In this document: piece after piece, positions 1 to 9,063 of the stretch
How positions within the stretch are numbered: the first letter of the stretch is position 1
How the letters are laid out: every line of letters begins with the position of its first letter
Source: Pseudomonas sp. TH31
GTDB lineage: Bacteria; Pseudomonadota; Gammaproteobacteria; Pseudomonadales; Pseudomonadaceae
Assembly (NCBI RefSeq): GCF_016650815.1
Contig: NZ_JAEKEZ010000035.1
Location: forward strand, 1 to 64,000
Direction of reading: 5' to 3'
DNA: 64,000 nt
The notes under the pieces: model-generated
Databases searched by the model: none
What the model was told of the DNA's origin: nothing
Seen by the model: only the letters and a program-made list of their open reading frames with translations
Position numbers and translations under genes: made by a program

Positions 1-2
1 GA

Positions 3-1000
3 TTGTCTTTTCCGCTGCCGGAAAAGGTACGTTTACGGTCGATGGGTCGAGATGAACAAGGCGGATCGCTACCTGCAGGCTGGCACCTGGAAAACACCCG
101 GCGCAGCTACCGCGCCGCGGTGGAGCACTTCGAAGTGACCTGGGGTGGATTTCTGCCGGCAACCGGGGATGGCATCGTGCGCTACCTCGCCGAGTACGCG
201 GACAAGCACGCTATCAATACGCTGAAGCAGCGCCTGGCCGCACTGGCCCAGTGGCATATCGCGCAGGGCTTTCCTGATCCGACAAAGACGCCGACCGTTA
301 AGCAGATGATCAAGGGCATCCGGACATTACATCCGACCCAGGAGAAACAAGCGGCCCCTCTCCTACTACTCCACCTGGAACAAGCAGTGGGCTGGCTTGA
401 GCGGGAGGCGACCTTAGCGGCAGAGCGCGACGACTACAAAAGCGTGATGAGACATCGCCGAGACATCGCTCTGGTGCTGATCGGATTCTGGCGAGGTTTC
501 CGAAGTGATGAACTGGCACGCTTGCAAGTCGAACACACCCAAGCGGAATCAGGGATAGGTATCACCTTCTATCTGCCCCACACAAAAGGCGATCGACAAC
601 ACCTGGGGACGACATTCCACACCCCTGCCCTTAGGACGCTGTGCCCCGTTCAGGCTTACCTCAACTGGATCACCGTCGCCGGCATTGCGCGTGGGCCCGT
701 GTTCAGAAAAGTCGATCGGTGGGGCAATCTTGCCGAGGGCGGTATCAACTCGAATAGCCTGATACCCCTGCTTCGCCGTATCTTCGAGCAGGCCGGCGTT
801 CCGGCTGACCTCTATAGCAGTCACTCCATGCGTCGCGGATTCGCGACCTGGCATCGGCGAATGGCTGGGACATTAAGAGTTTGATGAGCTATGTCGGCTG
901 GAAAGATGTGAAGTCAGCGTTGCGGTATGTCGATTCCGGAACGTCGTTTGGAGGATTGGCGATTCAGGCACCCAAACCAATAGAACTGGTTACAGGCTAA
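3..1000 (+). pseudogene. Tyrosine-type site-specific recombinase, frameshifted, 5' end possibly outside window
   Basis: Phage-type integrase of about 330 residues. The N-terminal SAM-like core-binding part (NTRRSYRAAVEHF) is followed by a catalytic domain with the first Arg in FWRGFRSDEL, the HSMRRG box (His-x-x-Arg) and, after a frame change, the C-terminal stretch GWKDVKSALRYVD with the candidate nucleophile Tyr. The first frame stops at 884. Reading on from about 850 in another frame gives ASANGWDIKSLMSYVGW and ends at 1000. One G missing at 849-852 explains the break. The first start-like codon (TTG at 3) is at the window edge, so the true start may lie upstream. It suggests this end of the window belongs to an integrated element; no att site was identified. 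Confidence 0.8.
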
Positions 1001-1007
1001 CCACAGA

Positions 1008-1376
1008 CTACGCCAAGACTTCCTTTGCGTTACCGATAGGCCTCTTAAGCTTACGGGCAGCTGCGACGCACCAATTGTCGATAGCGAAGTCTGCGGCCGT
1101 TCGGTCAGAGAGGTGCTCGAGCGGTATCGACATGACAAAACAGCGGTACCCTGCTACATCTTGCGAGTTAATTTCGCCCTCTGCGGGATACCGGACGGCG
1201 CACCAGATGTTTTCAATCCAGTCGAATGGCTGGGGTGCGGGAACGTCGCAAACCACCACGGAAAGTACCAATAAGCTATGCGTGTTCTCTGGGGCATCAC
1301 CATCGAATTGACCAGAGTATTTATCATACCCAGTGTCGCTTCGAACCCATGCGCCGAACAGCTGATCCCCCACCAC
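1008..1376 (-). CDS. Hypothetical protein, about 120 residues, start uncertain
   Basis: I do not recognise this protein. The reading is acidic and rich in Trp/Asp, with no signal peptide or membrane segment. It lies tail to tail with the recombinase. The listed start is a GTG. The frame stays open about 100 bases further upstream (to about 1480) and still reads like protein (for example IWLKSTNGNVRGAEH), but holds no ATG. The gene may therefore be 5'-truncated or frameshifted. Sequence in the other frames is Pro/Arg/His-rich and looks like shadow. Probably cargo of the element carrying the recombinase. Confidence 0.45.
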   Translation of the reverse strand: MVGDQLFGAWVRSDTGYDKYSGQFDGDAPENTHSLLVLSVVVCDVPAPQPFDWIENIWCAVRYPAEGEINSQDVAGYRCFVMSIPLEHLSDRTAADFAIDNWCVAAARKLKRPIGNAKEVLA

Positions 1377-1379
1377 ATG

Positions 1380-1847
1380 CTCAGCACCGCGGACGTTTCC
1401 GTTTGTGCTTTTCAGCCAGATCGCTGACAGATCATAAAAGGCAAATAGCGCAGACCACCATCCCGGCAGTTGCGGTGGTCAGCGGGGAGGAACCTTCATC
1501 GGCCAACTCCTTGGCCCGCTTCTGGTTGGATACGCCCGGTCCCTCTCTTCGGACTACCGCACATCGCTGTTACTGTTGGGGGGCTGTTGCCGGAGGTTTC
1601 GTGATTTTGATGGCAAAAACAGCCGCCGAGAAGAAAGCGGACCCAAAGCAGGTCGCGGATACTCAGCTCAGTGACCCTGAAGCTAGCCAGCGATGATCCC
1701 TCTGGCGTCCCGTGAGCTCGTACTTAAAGGTAGACCAGGACGCCTCCGTTCACCCAGTAATACTACCAAATGGTAACCACTTCGACTCAAGTCGACCTGG
1801 GAACCCAAACAAGGCTTCCAGGGGCTCCTTGGTAAAGCACTCAGAAG
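1380..1847. other. Stretch without a convincing gene
   Basis: Only weak possibilities are visible here. One is a 28-31 codon plus-strand reading ending at 1696 (MAKTAAEKKADPKQ...) with a GGAGG about 6 bases before an in-frame GTG. Another is the upstream extension of the 1008-1376 reading on the minus strand. Neither can be assigned a function. Confidence 0.3.
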
Positions 1848-3338
1848 TTACAAACTCGGAAACGCAAATTGTGTGGCTTCACGGCTCGAGCCTTTCGGCC
1901 AGCGTTGAGTGATGGCCTTGCGCCGAGTGTAAAAACGCACGCCGTCAGGGCCGTAGGCATGCAGGTCGCCGAACAGTGAACGTTTCCAACCACCAAAACT
2001 GTGGTAAGCCACGGGAACTGGCAGTGCCACGTTAATCCCGACCATTCCAACCTCGATCTGATCAGCGAACACTCGCGCCGACTCTCCGTCGCGGGTGAAG
2101 ATGCAGGTGCCATTTCCATACTCGTGGGCATTGATCAAGGCAATTCCCTGCTCCAGGCTGTCGACCCGCATCACGCACAACACCGGGCCGAAGATCTCGT
2201 CGGTATAAATGCTCATCTGCGGCGTAACCCGGTCGAAAAGACAACCGCCGAGAAAGAAGCCCTGCTCATGCCCAGGCACTTGCAGCCCGCGCCCGTCGGC
2301 CAGCAGCTCCGCACCCTCTGCCACGCCGGCGGCGACATAACCGCTAACCTTGGCCTGGTGCGCAGCGGTGACCAGCGGCCCCATGTCCAAGCCCGCAGAG
2401 GTGCCCGGCCCGATTTTCAGCGCGGCAATTTGCGGCAGCAGGCGCTGGACCAAAGCATTGGCTACTTGATCGCCGACACACACAGCCACCGAAATCGCCA
2501 TGCAGCGCTCACCACAGGAACCGAACGCCGCGCCCATCAGGGCGTTGACCGCGTTGTCCAGATCCGCGTCAGGCATCACAACCGCATGGTTCTTGGCGCC
2601 GCCCAGGGCCTGTACACGTTTGCCGCGCTTGGTGCCTTCGGCATAGATGTACTCAGCGACCGGAGTCGAGCCAACAAAGCTCAGGGCCCTGACCTCCGGC
2701 GCCTGAATCAGCGTATCCACCGCCTCCTTGTCTCCGTGCACCACGTTGAGCACACCCTTGGGCAGCCCGGCCTCGTTGAACAACTGAGCGATCAGCAGGG
2801 TCGAGCTGGGGTCGCGTTCCGAGGGTTTGAGGATGAAGCAGTTGCCACAGGCGATCGCCAGCGGATACATCCACAGTGGCACCATGGCCGGGAAGTTGAA
2901 CGGGGTGATCCCGGCCACCACGCCCAAGGGTTGGAAGTCCGACCAGCAATCGATGGCCGGGCCGGCATTGCGGCTGTACTCGCCCTTGAGCAGCTCCGGC
3001 GCGGCGCAGGCGTATTCGACGTTCTCGATGCCGCGCTTGAGTTCGCCCAGGGCGTCCTCCAGTGTCTTACCGTGTTCCAGACTGATCAGTTGGGCGATGC
3101 GCTCCTGGTTTCGCTCCAGCAGTTGCTTGAAGCGGAACAACACTTGGGTGCGCTTGGCTGGCGGTGTATTGCGCCACGCCGGAAAAGCCGCAGTAGCGGC
3201 GTCGATGGCCAACTGCACGGTGGCGCTGTCAGCCAGGGTCAGTTGACATAGGGTGGCACCCGTGGACGGATTGAAGACCGCAACCTGGCGTGTGCCCCCA
3301 GCCTGAAATTGGCCATTGATCAAATGTTCGATGCTCAT
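1848..3338 (-). CDS. mmsA: CoA-acylating methylmalonate-semialdehyde dehydrogenase
   Basis: Aldehyde dehydrogenase superfamily protein of 496 residues, the usual MmsA length. MmsA enzymes oxidise methylmalonate or malonate semialdehyde to propionyl- or acetyl-CoA with NAD, at the end of valine, beta-alanine or inositol breakdown. Visible landmarks are FNPSTGA near the N-terminus, the Asn-containing TPFNFPAM stretch, the nucleotide-loop region FVGSTPVA, GAKNHAVV, and the catalytic Cys in FGSCGERCMA near residue 285. The last marks MmsA against ordinary aldehyde dehydrogenases. It follows ridA by about 45 bases on the same strand, with a hairpin between. The neighbouring IclR gene is a plausible regulator. 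The physiological substrate is not decided by sequence. Confidence 0.88.
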   Translation of the reverse strand: MSIEHLINGQFQAGGTRQVAVFNPSTGATLCQLTLADSATVQLAIDAATAAFPAWRNTPPAKRTQVLFRFKQLLERNQERIAQLISLEHGKTLEDALGELKRGIENVEYACAAPELLKGEYSRNAGPAIDCWSDFQPLGVVAGITPFNFPAMVPLWMYPLAIACGNCFILKPSERDPSSTLLIAQLFNEAGLPKGVLNVVHGDKEAVDTLIQAPEVRALSFVGSTPVAEYIYAEGTKRGKRVQALGGAKNHAVVMPDADLDNAVNALMGAAFGSCGERCMAISVAVCVGDQVANALVQRLLPQIAALKIGPGTSAGLDMGPLVTAAHQAKVSGYVAAGVAEGAELLADGRGLQVPGHEQGFFLGGCLFDRVTPQMSIYTDEIFGPVLCVMRVDSLEQGIALINAHEYGNGTCIFTRDGESARVFADQIEVGMVGINVALPVPVAYHSFGGWKRSLFGDLHAYGPDGVRFYTRRKAITQRWPKGSSREATQFAFPSL

Positions 3339-3360
3339 GCTGTTTTCAACCTCGGTAGCG

Positions 3361-3378
3361 CGGGCGCCGTGGCGCCCG
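3361..3378. repeat. Perfect inverted repeat between ridA and mmsA
   Basis: Eight-base arms CGGGCGCC / GGCGCCCG around GT. No T-run follows on either strand, so it is more likely an mRNA-stabilising or attenuating hairpin inside the ridA-mmsA transcript than a terminator. Confidence 0.5.
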
Positions 3379-3383
3379 GAAAA

Positions 3384-3743
3384 TTAACGGCTGAGAGCTG
3401 CCTGAATGGCGATCTCGACCAGGATGTTCTCGGCGGCCAGGCTCGACTCCACCGTGGCCCGGGCCGGCAGCGCATCTTCCGGCACCCAGGCGTCCCAGGC
3501 GGCGTTCATCTGGGCAAAATCCTTGACCGCGTGCTTGAGCCAAACCTGGGCAAAGAGGATCCGGCTCTTGTCACTGCCGGCCTCGGCCAGCAGCTCGTCG
3601 ATGCGCGCCAGCACTTGCTGGGTCTGGCCGTGAACGTCCTGGCTGCGGTCGCTGGCCACCTGACCGGTGACGTAGACAATGCCGTTGTATTCCACAGCGT
3701 GGCTCAGGCGTTTGCCATTGGGTTGATAGCGTTTGATGGTCAT
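3384..3743 (-). CDS. RidA family enamine/imine deaminase
   Basis: 119-residue RidA/YER057c/UK114 family protein. RidA members hydrolyse reactive enamine/imine intermediates released by PLP enzymes and amino-acid oxidases. The family signature region PARATVESS retains the Arg expected to hold the substrate carboxylate, followed by the VEI motif. It is the first gene of a pair with mmsA on the minus strand, with the IclR gene upstream. The nearby remnant of an amino-acid oxidase (4779-5360) would be a natural source of imine substrates, which suggests this was once a larger amino-acid catabolic cluster (inference). Confidence 0.85.
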   Translation of the reverse strand: MTIKRYQPNGKRLSHAVEYNGIVYVTGQVASDRSQDVHGQTQQVLARIDELLAEAGSDKSRILFAQVWLKHAVKDFAQMNAAWDAWVPEDALPARATVESSLAAENILVEIAIQAALSR

Positions 3744-3800
3744 GCATACCTCTCTTCAAGGGACGGTGCGGGCCGAAGCATTCGGCCGGTTTCAAGGAAT

Positions 3801-3840
3801 CGCGGGCAAGCGAAGCCCGTGGAGGCGAAAATTCGCCTCC
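3801..3840. repeat. Two adjacent hairpins (REP-like) upstream of ridA
   Basis: GGGC-AAGCGAA-GCCC is followed at once by GGAGGCGAA-AA-TTCGCCTCC (3821-3840). This resembles Pseudomonas intergenic REP hairpins. A further GC palindrome (GCGGCCC...GGGCCGC) lies just before the end of the IclR gene. Confidence 0.55.
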
Positions 3841-3904
3841 GCAGATCAAACTCGGGTCACAGGTTCATACAACGCGGCCCCGTGCGGGCCGCAGGTTCAA
3901 CCGG

Positions 3905-4690
3905 TTATACGGCGCAGGCTGCGGGCCGCGCTGGAAATGGCCCGGCGGCATTGATCACCTTGGGCGCCAGCTCACGTCGGGCATCCTCCAGGCTCCAGCG
4001 ACTGAACGGCACCGCCACGTTGACCGAGCCCAAAGGGTATCCGGCGGCATTCACCACCGCTGCCGAGACGCTGATATCGCCAGCGTAGTATTCCTCGTTG
4101 GCGTAGGCGTATCCCTCGTTGCGGGCCTGCTCGATCACCCCGCGCAGTTGCTCAAGGTCGGTGACGGTGTTGGCGGTATAGGCCTGGCGATTGGACTGTT
4201 CGAGTATCGAGTTGGACTCCGTCGCCGGCAGTGCCGATAGGTAAGCGCGCCCTGCCGCGGTGCAGTACATGGGCAAGCGCCGGCCCAGGGGGATATGCAG
4301 AGAGATCTGCTTGTGACTGGGAAAGCGCGCCACGTAGAGCATGTCCAGGCCGCAGGGCTCCAGGAGGTTGCAGCTCTCCTCGATATCGCGGTTGAGCTCA
4401 TGCAGATAAGGGTTGGCGCGCTCTATCAGGTCGCTAGTCTGCAAATAGCCGGTGCCCAAGTCCAGGGACATGGGTGTCAACCGATAGCGCTTGGTGTCCG
4501 GTTCCTTGCACACGTAGCCCAGGGTTTCGAGGGTGAACAGCGAACGCTGCACCGTGCTTTTGTTAAGCCCGGTGGCTTCGGCGATTTCCGCCGGGCTCAT
4601 GCTCGGCTGTCCGGCACGAAAGATCGCGATAATGGCCAGCCCCTTGGACAGCGCAGTGACGAACAGCGGAGATTCTTCAGGTGTGGTCAT
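3905..4690 (-). CDS. IclR family transcriptional regulator
   Basis: 261-residue IclR-type regulator. Residues about 8-70 form the winged helix-turn-helix (MSPAEIAEATGLNKSTVQRS). The remainder is the effector-binding IclR domain, with the typical R-F-P-S-H and GRAYLSALP stretches. It lies upstream of ridA-mmsA on the same strand with about 160 bases between, and is the likely local regulator of that pair. The effector is unknown. The start is ATG; no operator is evident. Confidence 0.88.
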   Translation of the reverse strand: MTTPEESPLFVTALSKGLAIIAIFRAGQPSMSPAEIAEATGLNKSTVQRSLFTLETLGYVCKEPDTKRYRLTPMSLDLGTGYLQTSDLIERANPYLHELNRDIEESCNLLEPCGLDMLYVARFPSHKQISLHIPLGRRLPMYCTAAGRAYLSALPATESNSILEQSNRQAYTANTVTDLEQLRGVIEQARNEGYAYANEEYYAGDISVSAAVVNAAGYPLGSVNVAVPFSRWSLEDARRELAPKVINAAGPFPARPAACAV

Positions 4691-4778
4691 CGGGCAACAA
4701 ATCCTTGATTGAGTAAGACTGCCGCGCCTGGAGCACGGGCAAAAGCCGGACAGTGTGCAGGATACTGGCTGTCGCTGT

Positions 4779-5360
4779 TCATTCGAAGTGGCTCAGTACG
4801 ATTCCCGGCTCCACCACCGGGCAATTGCGTTGAAAACGGTCGACCGCAAATGGCTGCATGCGCTCATCCACCACGCCACTGACGAGGGCCTTGGCCAACA
4901 ACTCCCCGGCCGCCGGCGCACCGGCGTGGCCATAGCACCAGCCGGCGCTCAAGTGCAAGCCGCGCAACTGCGGATGGGCGCCGAGCAAAGGCCCGAAGTC
5001 CTTGGAGATATGCACCAACCCGGCCCACTGGCGGAGGATACGCGCCGCCCCCAGTTGCGGGAACATTTCGGCATAGGCCTTGGCCGTCGCGGCCATCACC
5101 GGCACATCGGCGCCCAGGCTTACTTGCGGGCGCTCGGCGACTTCGGCGCCACCCACAACTTCGCCACGGGCTGTCTGGTGCATGTAGCAAAGACGATCAA
5201 GCAAGGCAACGGCCGGGCCGATCAGCGCGCGGGTAGGCTCCAGTGCCATGGCCTCCAGGCGCATGGGGTAGCCCTCCAGCGGTACGCCGGCCATATCCGC
5301 CAGGGCATTGCTCTGGGCACCGCCAGCCAGGACCAGGGTGTCGCAGGCAAGGTGCGGCTT
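4779..5360 (-). pseudogene. Remnant of FAD-dependent D-amino-acid/glycine oxidase-type protein (C-terminal half)
   Basis: The reading CDTLVLAGGAQSNALADM, the substrate-domain strands, and the closing HLSAGWCYGHAGAPAAGELL match the C-terminal half of DAO-type flavoproteins (sarcosine/opine oxidase, D-amino-acid dehydrogenase). The N-terminal Rossmann FAD-binding part (GxGxxG) is absent. Instead the open frame runs into sequence of unrelated origin (see 5364-5441 and 5431-5560), so the 245-codon open frame is a chimera and not a functional oxidase. It is the first clear member of the gene-remnant region. Confidence 0.7.
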
Positions 5361-5363
5361 TGC

Positions 5364-5441
5364 TTCCGCCAGAGGCACTGAAATGATGCCAAGTCCCGCC
5401 AGTCCGGCCGTTATGTAAGCGCCGCCATTTGCGCAGTTCTT
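5364..5441 (-). pseudogene. Fragment resembling the C-terminal region of a LysR-type regulator
   Basis: About 25 codons reading GAYITAGLAGLGIISVPLAEA. This is the pattern of the strand-helix near the end of LysR effector domains (A-x-L-A-G-L-G-I-x-x-x-P). It is fused in frame to the amino-acid-oxidase remnant and has no other LysR sequence beside it. The N-terminal LysR piece at 6845-7117 could be the other end of the same ancestral gene, but that is inference. Confidence 0.4.
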
Positions 5442-5560
5442 CGCCACTGGGCTGATCGGCCTGACGGGCAACAACAATACGCCAGCGCTGTACGTGATGT
5501 TGTGCCTGTGCCTCACGCTGACAGGTCTGGTGATGGTGATGGTGAAGGAGACTGGCGGAG
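5431..5560 (+). pseudogene. C-terminal remnant of an MHS-type MFS transporter
   Basis: On the plus strand the reading AQFFATGLIGLTGNN, then TPALYVM and a final hydrophobic helix ending VMVMVKE matches the last loop and last transmembrane helix of metabolite:H+ symporters. Upstream sequence is the opposite-strand LysR/oxidase remnant, so at least eleven helices are missing. Beyond 5560 the frame enters the hairpin at 5556-5599 and the end of the next remnant. Confidence 0.6.
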
Positions 5561-5599
5561 CAACCCCTCGTCTAACTCGCTGGCCGAGGGGTTGCTCCG
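5556..5599. repeat. 15-base perfect inverted repeat
   Basis: Arms CGGAGCAACCCCTCG and its exact complement are separated by 14 bases. There is no T-run on either side. It sits at the junction of the MFS remnant and the aldehyde dehydrogenase remnant, and was probably a bidirectional terminator of the ancestral genes. Confidence 0.6.
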
Positions 5600-5618
5600 G
5601 GCTACGAAAAAATGAGCC

Positions 5619-6578
5619 TCAGTTCAAATACCAACCCCAAGGTGCGCCGTTGTATCGGGTGATTTGTTTGGTTTCCAGGTAGTTGTTGTAGCCCCACTCC
5701 CCCAGTTCGCGCCCGATGCCACTCTGCTTGTAACCGCCCCAAGGTGCTTCAACGAAAGTCGGTTGCGAGCAGTTGATCCAGACGATCCCGGCGCGAAAAC
5801 GTCGAGCGACCCGTTCGCAGCGTGGGATATCTCGGGACATGACCGCCGCTGCCAAACCGAACGGCGAGTCATTGGCCAGGCACACCACCGGGCCGAAGAT
5901 CTCCTCGCGCCACACCGAACTGTGTTCAGGTACATCAGCAAAAATCGCCGGACTCAGGTAATAGCCCTTCTGCAGATGAGCGGGACGAGTGCCGCCCGAG
6001 ACAAGTCGCGCGCCCTCTTGCTGACCGGACGCAATGGTCGCGAGGACTTTGTCCAGTTGCCCCTGGCTGACCAAAGGACCGAGTTTCACGCCATCCTCGA
6101 AGCCCTGTCCGATCTGAATCTGCTCGGAGGCTTCGATCAAACGTTCCAGCAGTGCCGGGTACAAAGCGCGCTCCACCAATACTCGCGAAGTGGCCGAACA
6201 GACCTGGCCCTGATTCCAGAATATCCCGAACAGAATCCATTCCACCGCAGCGTCGAGGTCACTGTCGGCGAAGATCACGAAGGGCGATTTACCGCCCAGC
6301 TCCAAGCTGATGTTTTTGATCTCGGCCGCTGCCGCTTGCATGATCTTGCGCCCGGTTGGCACGCTGCCGGTGAAGGCGATCTTATCCACATTCTGGTGTT
6401 CCGCCAGCGGCGCACCAGCCTCGCGACCCAAACCGCTGACGACGTTCAGCACCCCTGCCGGCAAGCCCGCCTGATCGGCAATACCCGCCAGCTCAAGGGC
6501 TGTCAGCGGCGTCAGCTCCGAGGGTTTGAGCACTACGGTGCAGCCAGCTGCCAGTGCCGGAGCGACTTTCCAGGAAGC
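5619..6578 (-). pseudogene. Betaine-aldehyde dehydrogenase-like protein, N-terminus missing
   Basis: The open frame begins in mid-protein at WKVAPALAAGCTVVLKPSE, directly after an in-frame stop at 6579-6581. It runs through FTGSVPTG, the general base Glu in LELGGKSP and the catalytic Cys in NQGQVCSATSR, then EIFGPVV, to the C-terminus. That is about 320 residues of the usual ~490, so roughly the first 165 residues (much of the NAD-binding domain) are gone. The 304-codon open frame with an internal ATG is not a complete enzyme. Truncation is by rearrangement, not by a simple frameshift. Confidence 0.8.
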
Positions 6579-6844
6579 CTACGCCCGGAAAGGTCGATGA
6601 GCATCAAAGCTAAGGGCTAATTGGATGATGGAGGCAATGCTGGATGGATCGGATGGCATCGCCGGGGATAAAGAAACGATGATGCGGTAAGAAGATGAGT
6701 TCAGGAGCTCACAGGGCTGGGAGCAGAGGATGCCTTTGACAAAAAACAGGATTTTTTTGGTGTAAATGGCAAAACTCTACGCCAGAAAAAATACACTGGG
6801 TAATGTCCGTGAGGCATTGCCCCTTAACCGCAGTCCCGCTACAG
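6579..6844. other. Non-coding junk between two remnants
   Basis: No protein-like reading is visible. It contains an AT-rich patch (6735-6785) and marks the breakpoint where the aldehyde dehydrogenase lost its N-terminus. Confidence 0.4.
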
Positions 6845-7117
6845 CTAATCCCGCCTCGAGGCGAACGAAGCGACCACGCTATCTATCTCGGCCAGTGCGC
6901 GTGAGCAATGTTCGTAGAACAACTGGCCATCCTCGGTCAAGGCAAAGCTGCGAGTAGTACGCTGAAACAGCCTGACGCCCAGGCGTTTCTCAAGCCTTGC
7001 CACGGCATTACTTACGGCGGCGCGGGTCAAGTGAAGCTGTTCACCGGCTGCGGAAAAACTACCCGCTTCGGCGGCGATCATGAAGGTTGAAATACCAGCC
7101 AATTTGTCGCTCACCAC
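6845..7117 (-). pseudogene. LysR-type regulator, DNA-binding domain only (truncated)
   Basis: 90 codons encode an N-terminal LysR winged helix-turn-helix (GSFSAAGEQLHLTRAAVSNAVARLE) and the linker helix, ending ASFASRRD. LysR proteins are normally about 300 residues; the whole effector domain is missing. The start is one of two tandem GTG codons behind an AGGGG. It is the last recognisable piece of the remnant region. A free DNA-binding domain could in principle still act, but loss of function is more likely. Confidence 0.7.
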
Positions 7118-7176
7118 CGCCCCTATTTTTGTAAATCCAAGGAAACCTGATGCAGAAAATCATCCTTGGCTGATGC

Positions 7177-7799
7177 TCAGTGCAAAGGTGAAAACGTCGC
7201 GGGCAAGTAAACCGAAGACTGCATCTCTAGCAATTGCGGCGCGGAGTTTTCAGGCGGCCACACACCATCGCTCACGGCCCGGTGCGCACCTGCAAGCGTT
7301 GTTCGAGACTCAAATACGGCCAGATATGCAGATAGCGCGGCAGCTTCCCACTCGTGGCGTAGAACGCCGCATACACAGATGAATAGCCGTCACCGGTGCG
7401 CGGCCCCACCGCCTTGCGCCAGCCAGCAAGCGTCGGAGCCAACCCCGAAGGCACCAGGTCGTATTCACGTAGCTCGTAGAACGGCCCATGAGCTCCTGGT
7501 GGTAAAGGTTCAAGGAACGGGAAAAGCCGATAGTCGTCAATCTGTTGACTCAACACGAACTCGCCGATGCCGAACGCGTCGCTGGCCAGCAGACAGCGCT
7601 CACGTTCCTGCTGGCGGATTTGGGTATCGGTAAATCCACGAAGGACTGCAATACGGTTCTGCTGGCCGATTTCGGACAGCCAACAGCCCATCAGGCTAAC
7701 CCCCTCCGGCGCCTCCTCAAGGGCTTGTTGCAGACGAGGCAACGCTTGCGCCGACGTGCGCACACGCAGCGTGAAGGTGATCAGTTCGTACAGTTCCAT
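7177..7799 (-). CDS. NIPSNAP family protein (frameshifted in this sequence)
   Basis: NIPSNAP proteins are dimeric alpha-beta barrels of unclear role. The main frame (7272-7799) reads two NIPSNAP repeats, from MELYELITFTLR to LPRYLHIWPYLSLEQRLQVRT, then stops early. One base inserted at 7278-7282 (CCCGG to CCCGGG, read on the minus strand) lets the reading continue as RAVSDGVWPPENSAPQ..., the usual family ending, to a stop at 7177. The gene starts 4 bases after the hydroxy-acid oxidase gene and is clearly in its transcript. Function in this context is unknown; NIPSNAP genes often accompany aromatic or ring-oxidation gene clusters. Confidence 0.75.
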
Positions 7800-7803
7800 G
7801 ACC

Positions 7804-8999
7804 TCATCCCCGGCAGATCGATTGAGCGTGGATGTCTGCCAGCCAGTCGGGGCTTAGGTCCGCGATATCGGCGCAGCCCATCAGGCTGAGCGTACGGATG
7901 AACTCTTCGTGGAGCAGGTCCAACGCGCGACCGACACCCTGCTCTGCGGCCACGGTGACGCCATAGAGGGTGGCGCGGCCCAGCAACACCGCATCAGCCC
8001 CAAGGGCCAAGGCTTTGGCAATGTCACTGCCACGACGGATACCACTGTCGAGTAACAGCGCCATCTTGCCTTTAACCACAGGCGCGATGAGCCGTAGCGC
8101 ATCCAGACTCCCGAGTGCCCCCTCAAGCTGGCGACCGCCATGGTTGCTCACCACTAATCCATCGAGCCCCAGCGTCATGGCTTTTTCGGCATCTGCCGGG
8201 TGCAGCACGCCCTTGAGCAGTAAACGCCCGGACCACTGATCGCGCAGGCGAGCGAGCATGGACCAGTCCAGGCGTGTGTCCATCTGCTCGCCAATGAACT
8301 TCATCGAACCCAGAGCATTGCGCTCAGCGGGGGCAAGTACGGTTCAAGGTTTCCCATGGACGGCAAGCCGTTCGGCCACATGACCTGACTTAGCCAGCTG
8401 GGATGGCGCAGCACATCGAGTTTGTTGCCCAGACTCAATTCGCGCGGACGAACGAAATTACGGCGGTCCCACTCACGATTACCCAGCACCATCGCGTCAC
8501 TGGTCAACAGCAACGTGTCGACGCCAGCCTCATGTGCTCGAGACAGCAGACTGGCCTGTATTTCGGGGTCGCGCATGGCGTATAGCTGGAACCAGAGATT
8601 AACGTCCGGCACTTGCGCCTTGATCGCTTCCATCGATACGTTGGACACGGTACTGAGGCAAAACGGCAACCCACGTGCGGTCGCGGCCCGAGCCAGGTGA
8701 AGGTCAGCATCGCGGTGCAACATGCCGTTGTAGCCGGTAGGTCCGATCAGCATCGGTTCGGCCAGTTCACGCCCTAGCAATCGGCGCCGGATCACCGGTG
8801 GATGACACGGAACCAGCGCGCGCGAATGCAAATGTACTTCGCTAAATGACGCGCGGTTACGGGCCAGGGTCAACTCGTCCTCGGCGCCGCCAGACAAGTA
8901 TTCCCAGGCAAAATGCGGTAACCGATGGCGAGCCAGTTCCGCCAGTTCGGCGATGCTGTGAACGCGACTCAGGTCCCGACCGCGGTAGAAGCTACGCAT
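7804..8999 (-). CDS. FMN-dependent alpha-hydroxy-acid oxidase/dehydrogenase (frameshifted in this sequence)
   Basis: Member of the lactate/mandelate/glycolate oxidase family, about 398 residues once mended. Such enzymes oxidise an L-2-hydroxy acid to a 2-keto acid with FMN. The N-terminal half starts at ATG 8999 behind GAGGAG and reads ARHRLPHFAWEYLSGGAEDE, LIGPTGYNGM and LWFQLYAMRD. The C-terminal half reads LLLKGVLHPADAEKA, the catalytic-His motif VVSNHGGRQL and LLDSGIRRGSDIAKAL. The frame changes at the G5 run 8329-8333 (one base short). It is followed by the NIPSNAP gene and preceded by the MFS gene on the same strand. The substrate cannot be told; mandelate- or lactate-like acids are possible. 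Confidence 0.85.
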
Positions 9000-9063
9000 A
9001 CAGACTCCTCGAAGAAAAAACCCGGCGAGCAACCGGGAAAAGGGAACAGTGAAAATAAACGGG

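Noticed and set aside
1712..1912. 66-residue plus-strand protein overlapping the end of mmsA
   Set aside because: No ribosome site, no recognisable family, and it overlaps the conserved mmsA C-terminus.
2001..3251. Long plus-strand open frame (416 codons) opposite mmsA
   Set aside because: It is the antisense shadow of mmsA: His/Arg/Gln-rich, no family-like motifs, while the minus strand carries complete MmsA motifs.
4779..5516. Single 245-residue oxidoreductase
   Set aside because: Only its C-terminal ~195 residues are oxidase-like; the front is LysR- and antisense-MFS-derived, so it is a chimera of remnants.
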